From JANJTY01 sp038257155 (GTDB lineage Bacteria > Pseudomonadota > Gammaproteobacteria > Xanthomonadales > Xanthomonadaceae), in assembly GCA_038257155.1 (NCBI GenBank), contig JBBSJP010000001.1, forward strand, positions 124,001 to 188,000: a DNA stretch of 64,000 bases, in the 5' to 3' direction. Of this stretch, positions 60,672 through 64,000 are shown piece after piece. The notes under the pieces were generated by a model, which had not been told where the DNA came from, did not search any database, and was given only the letters and a program-made list of their open reading frames with translations. Every line of letters begins with the position of its first letter. Position 1 is the stretch's first letter. The translations under genes were made by a program, and so were the position numbers.

Positions 60672-63600
60672 GCGCGTCGTCGCTCACAGCGAGCGCCAGC
60701 TACGTTCTCACGCACCTCGACCTGTACGATTGGGGAGCCTTCAGTGGGAGACACAGCGCGCCCATCGACACAACGGGCACTGCGATCATCGGACCCACCG
60801 GCAGCGGCAAGACCACCTTGGTCGACGCGCTGATGACCTTGTTGGTCGCCAATCCCCGCTACAACCTTGCTTCAACCGGCGGCCACGACAGCGACCGCGA
60901 TCTGGTCTCCTACGTGCGGGGCGTTTCCGGCGCCGGCAAGGACGACGGCAGCAACGAACACATCGTGCGTCCGGGTCCGGTGGTCACGGCCATCGCGGCA
61001 AGCTTCGGCGATGGCCAGTCGGTGCTACGCATCGGCGGCCTGTTCTGGTTCGATGGCACCAGCTCGGCTTGGGCCGATCTGAAGCGCCGTTGGCTGTTCT
61101 GCCAAGGTGAGGGGCCAGGCCTGGACGACTGGCTTGAGACCCACCATGAGGGCGGTGTGCGAGCGTTGAAAGACCTGGAGAGGGCGCATGCGGGCCTCAA
61201 GGTATACGAGACCAAGCAGGCCTTTCTGGCTCGGCTGCGCACCCATTTCGAAGTCGGGGAAAACGCCTTCGCACTGCTGAACCGTGCCGCGGGTCTGAAG
61301 CAGCTAGACAGCATCGACAAGGTGTTCCGCGAGCTGGTTTTGGATGACCGTTCCGCCTTCGACAGTGCGCGCGCCGTCGCAGACGAGTTCGACACATTGG
61401 CCGGAATCCGGCAAGAGTTGGAGACGGCGAGGAAGCAGCGCGACAGTCTTTGGCCTGTTGCGAAAGGATGGCGCGAACACCAGGAGGCCACCGAGAAGCT
61501 TGAGGAGCAGCGACAGGTACAGCACCTATTGCCGGTCTGGTTTGCGCTGCATGGCCTGACCTTGCAACAGGATCGACTGGACGCAGATCGCGTGACACTG
61601 GCGGAAAAGGGGCAGGTGCAGTCGGTCCTGGCGGAGCAGATAAGGCAGGCCGACGAGCAGGCCCGCAATCTGCAGGCGGTCTACCTGCAGGCTGGTGGTG
61701 GTGAAGTGGAGCTGCTGCGCAAGCAGATCGAAAGCCAGCAAGGCGTGCTACTTCGTCGCGAACAGACGGCCAAGGACTACCAGGCAGTCGCGGACGCTCT
61801 TGGGCTAGACAAGTCAGTGAGCCAGGATGCCCTGAATGCCAATCGGCGTGCCGCCGGTTTGCGACGTGGTGAAGCGTCGGCACAGCTCGCGAAAGAGGAG
61901 CAGGCCGCCTGGGAGCTTGGGGCAAAAAAGCAAGCAGTAGAGAACGAGCACCAGCAACTGGCGCAGGAGTTGGATGAGGCGAAGAAGCGTCCAGGCTCGA
62001 ACATTCCGGTGGCGCAGCAGCACTTTCGTAGCCAGCTCGCTGAGCAGCTCGGGCTGAGTGAAGCGGACCTGCCATTTGTTGCAGAGCTGTTGGAGGTCAA
62101 GTCGGCCGAACAGGTGTGGCGGGGTGCGATCGAGCGTGCCATCGGAAGCGAACGACTTCGCATCTTGATCGACCCTCAGCATGCACAGCGCGCCTTGGAC
62201 TGGGTCGAGTCGCGCGACAACAGGCTGCACGTGCGGATCCACGAGGCGGTTGCTGCTGGTGAGGCAATTCGGTTCTTCGATGACGGCTTCACCCGCAAGC
62301 TCAACTTCAAGTCCCACATGCACCGCGAATCCCTCAAGCGGCTGCTGGCCGGGATCGACCGGCATTGTGTAGGCGACGTTGAATGCCTTCGTCGCACTGC
62401 GCATGCAATGACGGTTGGCGGGCTGATGTCAGGTCGTCAGGGCTATTTCGATAAACAGGATCAGAAGTCGCTTGCCGCGGACTGGATGACCGGCTTCGAC
62501 AACCGAGACCAGTTGGCGCGCTTAGGCAGCGAACTGTCAGATCTTTCTCATCGCCGCGAAAGAAGCAGCGCAGAGTTCCTCGCTGCAAAACTAAGCGCTG
62601 AGAGTACCAAACGGGCACTAGCTCTGATTGAAAAAATTGAGACGATCGACTTTGTGGACATCGACGTGACCAGCGCGCGTCGTGAACTCGACTTACTTGA
62701 GCAGCGATTAGTTGCCTTGACATCGCCGAAGTCCGACCTCAGCCAGGCGAAGCTGCGCTGGGAAGATGCGCAGGCGGGTCTAGCGGTACTTCGCAATGAG
62801 GCGCAGGAGCTAGGGTCGGCCATCCTTTTCCTGGAGCGCAGCGTGCGTGAAGCAATGGAAGTCATTGCGCAGCTGAAGGCACGCGTCGGCGCAGGTCTCA
62901 GCGTGGCTCAGCAGGGACTGGCCGAACGCACATTGGGCCCTATCCAGGCGAGAGATCAGGTGAATCTAGATCAGAAGGAGCGCGAGGCAGCCGAAGGCCT
63001 ACACAAAGCGCTGGAGACGCTCACGAAGCGCTGCGCTGCAATTGAGCAGCAACTGGTGCGCGACATGAGTAAGGCCAAGGTCGCCGATACCGGCTCACTC
63101 AGCGAAGTCGGAACCGAAATGCAGGACGTTCCGGCCTTTATGGAGCGCCTTCGAGTGCTGGAGGAAGAAGCGCTCCCCGAGAAGCTCGGCCGTTTCTTAA
63201 CCTATCTCAACCAGTCATCAGACCAGGGCGTGACGCAACTTCTGAGTGAGATAGAAAGCGAAGTGACTGCAATCGAGGAGCGCATCGCCGATCTCAATGC
63301 GACCCTACAACGGGTGGACTTTCAGCCAGACCGTTACCTGCGCTTGGAACCCCAGCGGGTCGAACACGAGAGTCTGCGTACCCTGCGCCAAACGCGCGCC
63401 CAGCTGCGCTCGGCCCAGCTCCGGGACGACCAAGGCGAAAGTCACTACCACGCACTGGCTGAGCTGGTCCGCCTACTGCGCGATGCGGTGGATCGGCGCA
63501 AGACGTTAAGCGCGCTTGCCTTGCTGGATCCCCGCTACCGGCTGCAGTTTGCCGTGCTTGTGATCGAACGGGGAAGCGGAGCGATGGTGGAGAAACGCAC

Positions 63601-63979
63601 CAGCTCGCAGGGAGGCAGCGGCGGGGAGAAGGAAATTATCGCCAGCTACGTGCTCACTGCCTCGCTCAGCTACGCGCTGTGCCCCGCGGGCAGCGAAAGA
63701 CCACTGTTTGGCACCATCGTGCTGGACGAGGCCTTCTCGAAGAGCTCGCAGGCGGTAGCTGGGCGAATCATCCGCGCTCTGTCGGAGTTTGGCCTCCATC
63801 CGCTGTTCGTCACGCCGAACAAGGAGCTTCGCCTGCTGCGTGAACACACCCGCTCGGCCATCGTCGTGCATCGTCGAGGCTTTCAAGCCAGCTTGACCTC
63901 GCTCAGCTGGGAGGAGCTTGAAGCACACGCATTGAGACGGGCGCAGCAACAGGAACGCGATCTTGAAGTCCCCGGATGA
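60668..63979 (+). CDS. jetC: Wadjet protein JetC (SMC-like ATPase)
   Basis: 1103 residues with an SMC/MukB layout: Walker A IIGPTGSGKTT (40-50), long coiled coils (about 235-440 and 600-950), a hinge-like middle with AIGSERLRILIDPQHAQRALDW, the signature SQGGSGGEKE and Walker B TIVLDEAFSKSS. JetC is the motor that extrudes DNA loops; JetD then cleaves small circular plasmids. GTG start overlaps jetB as GTGA. The stop codon lies at 63977-63979, inside the first codons of jetD. Confidence 0.94.
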   Translation: MSASSLTASASYVLTHLDLYDWGAFSGRHSAPIDTTGTAIIGPTGSGKTTLVDALMTLLVANPRYNLASTGGHDSDRDLVSYVRGVSGAGKDDGSNEHIVRPGPVVTAIAASFGDGQSVLRIGGLFWFDGTSSAWADLKRRWLFCQGEGPGLDDWLETHHEGGVRALKDLERAHAGLKVYETKQAFLARLRTHFEVGENAFALLNRAAGLKQLDSIDKVFRELVLDDRSAFDSARAVADEFDTLAGIRQELETARKQRDSLWPVAKGWREHQEATEKLEEQRQVQHLLPVWFALHGLTLQQDRLDADRVTLAEKGQVQSVLAEQIRQADEQARNLQAVYLQAGGGEVELLRKQIESQQGVLLRREQTAKDYQAVADALGLDKSVSQDALNANRRAAGLRRGEASAQLAKEEQAAWELGAKKQAVENEHQQLAQELDEAKKRPGSNIPVAQQHFRSQLAEQLGLSEADLPFVAELLEVKSAEQVWRGAIERAIGSERLRILIDPQHAQRALDWVESRDNRLHVRIHEAVAAGEAIRFFDDGFTRKLNFKSHMHRESLKRLLAGIDRHCVGDVECLRRTAHAMTVGGLMSGRQGYFDKQDQKSLAADWMTGFDNRDQLARLGSELSDLSHRRERSSAEFLAAKLSAESTKRALALIEKIETIDFVDIDVTSARRELDLLEQRLVALTSPKSDLSQAKLRWEDAQAGLAVLRNEAQELGSAILFLERSVREAMEVIAQLKARVGAGLSVAQQGLAERTLGPIQARDQVNLDQKEREAAEGLHKALETLTKRCAAIEQQLVRDMSKAKVADTGSLSEVGTEMQDVPAFMERLRVLEEEALPEKLGRFLTYLNQSSDQGVTQLLSEIESEVTAIEERIADLNATLQRVDFQPDRYLRLEPQRVEHESLRTLRQTRAQLRSAQLRDDQGESHYHALAELVRLLRDAVDRRKTLSALALLDPRYRLQFAVLVIERGSGAMVEKRTSSQGGSGGEKEIIASYVLTASLSYALCPAGSERPLFGTIVLDEAFSKSSQAVAGRIIRALSEFGLHPLFVTPNKELRLLREHTRSAIVVHRRGFQASLTSLSWEELEAHALRRAQQQERDLEVPG

Positions 63980-64000
63980 ACTGGCTGCTGTCCTGACGCG
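63963..64000 (+). CDS. jetD: Wadjet nuclease subunit JetD, first codons only (cut by the window)
   Basis: From TTG 63963 the frame reads MKSPDELAAVLT and stays open to the right edge. It begins inside the jetC gene, 17 bases of overlap. The sequence is like the start of JetD (DUF3322/DUF2220), the nuclease subunit with the toprim-like domain. AGGA is about 9 bases upstream. The ATG at 63976 is not usable: it stops after five residues. Confidence 0.7.
   Translation, partial: MKSPDELAAVLT

Noticed and set aside
40000..64000. CRISPR array or cas genes for a CRISPR-associated transposon
   Set aside because: No series of equal repeats with spacers and no Cas-like protein was seen in the island; only TniQ, TnsC and TnsAB.

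Overview
The window looks like chromosomal DNA of a GC-rich gammaproteobacterium of the Xanthomonadales/Lysobacterales type, close to Rhodanobacteraceae-like genera. The pointers are the algZ-algR-hemC order, an hslVU pair with an extended HslV propeptide, a paired DUF2339/DUF3999 locus, a proteobacterial dedicated sortase locus, and secreted proteins ending in a short Phe-x-Asp-Gly-Phe-(Glu/Asp) tail. This placement is inference from gene content; no 16S or phylogeny is available.

From 1 to about 40.4 kb the window is a core-like chromosome: a truncated acyltransferase; ntrB-ntrC; DUF3999/DUF2339 membrane proteins; ppc; small housekeeping genes; tesA divergent from ybbA-ybbP; a sortase island (response regulator, VIT/vWA target protein, class GN sortase); a large secreted protein; rpe-rraA beside a trypsin-like protease; cytochrome c and a J-domain protein; hslV-hslU; an esterase; algZ-algR-hemC; DUF481; fbp with a 2OG-Fe(II) oxygenase; an S9 peptidase. 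Two copies of a MITE-like element (14955-15335 and 31636-31927) sit exactly in the stop/start overlaps of ybbA/ybbP and algR/hemC. Each supplies the first base of the new start codon of the downstream gene.

A tRNA-Arg(CCG) at 40753-40829 marks the boundary of an accessory region that runs to the right edge. It carries: (i) a ubiquitin-like conjugation operon (three Ubl domains fused to an E2; JAB fused to an E1; DUF6527) divergent from an XRE regulator and ImmA/IrrE protease; (ii) a Beta-family protein convergent with an sce7726-type nuclease; (iii) an HTH, ImmA/IrrE, PIN-like and CHAT-protease run that may be an unrecognised defence or abortive-infection module; (iv) a Tn7-like transposition set, TniQ, TnsC and a TnsA-TnsB fusion; (v) an unassigned gene; and (vi) a type I Wadjet operon, jetABC plus the first codons of jetD, against foreign plasmids. 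The tns genes and the tRNA suggest that items i-iii are cargo of a Tn7-like element targeted beside the tRNA, with Wadjet next to or inside it. The transposon ends could not be fixed by eye.

The strongest candidates for new biology are the start-codon-donating MITE, the HTH-ImmA-PIN-CHAT module, and the three-Ubl/E2 fusion with a Gly-Gly in its linker, carried together on a TnsAB-fusion Tn7-like element.
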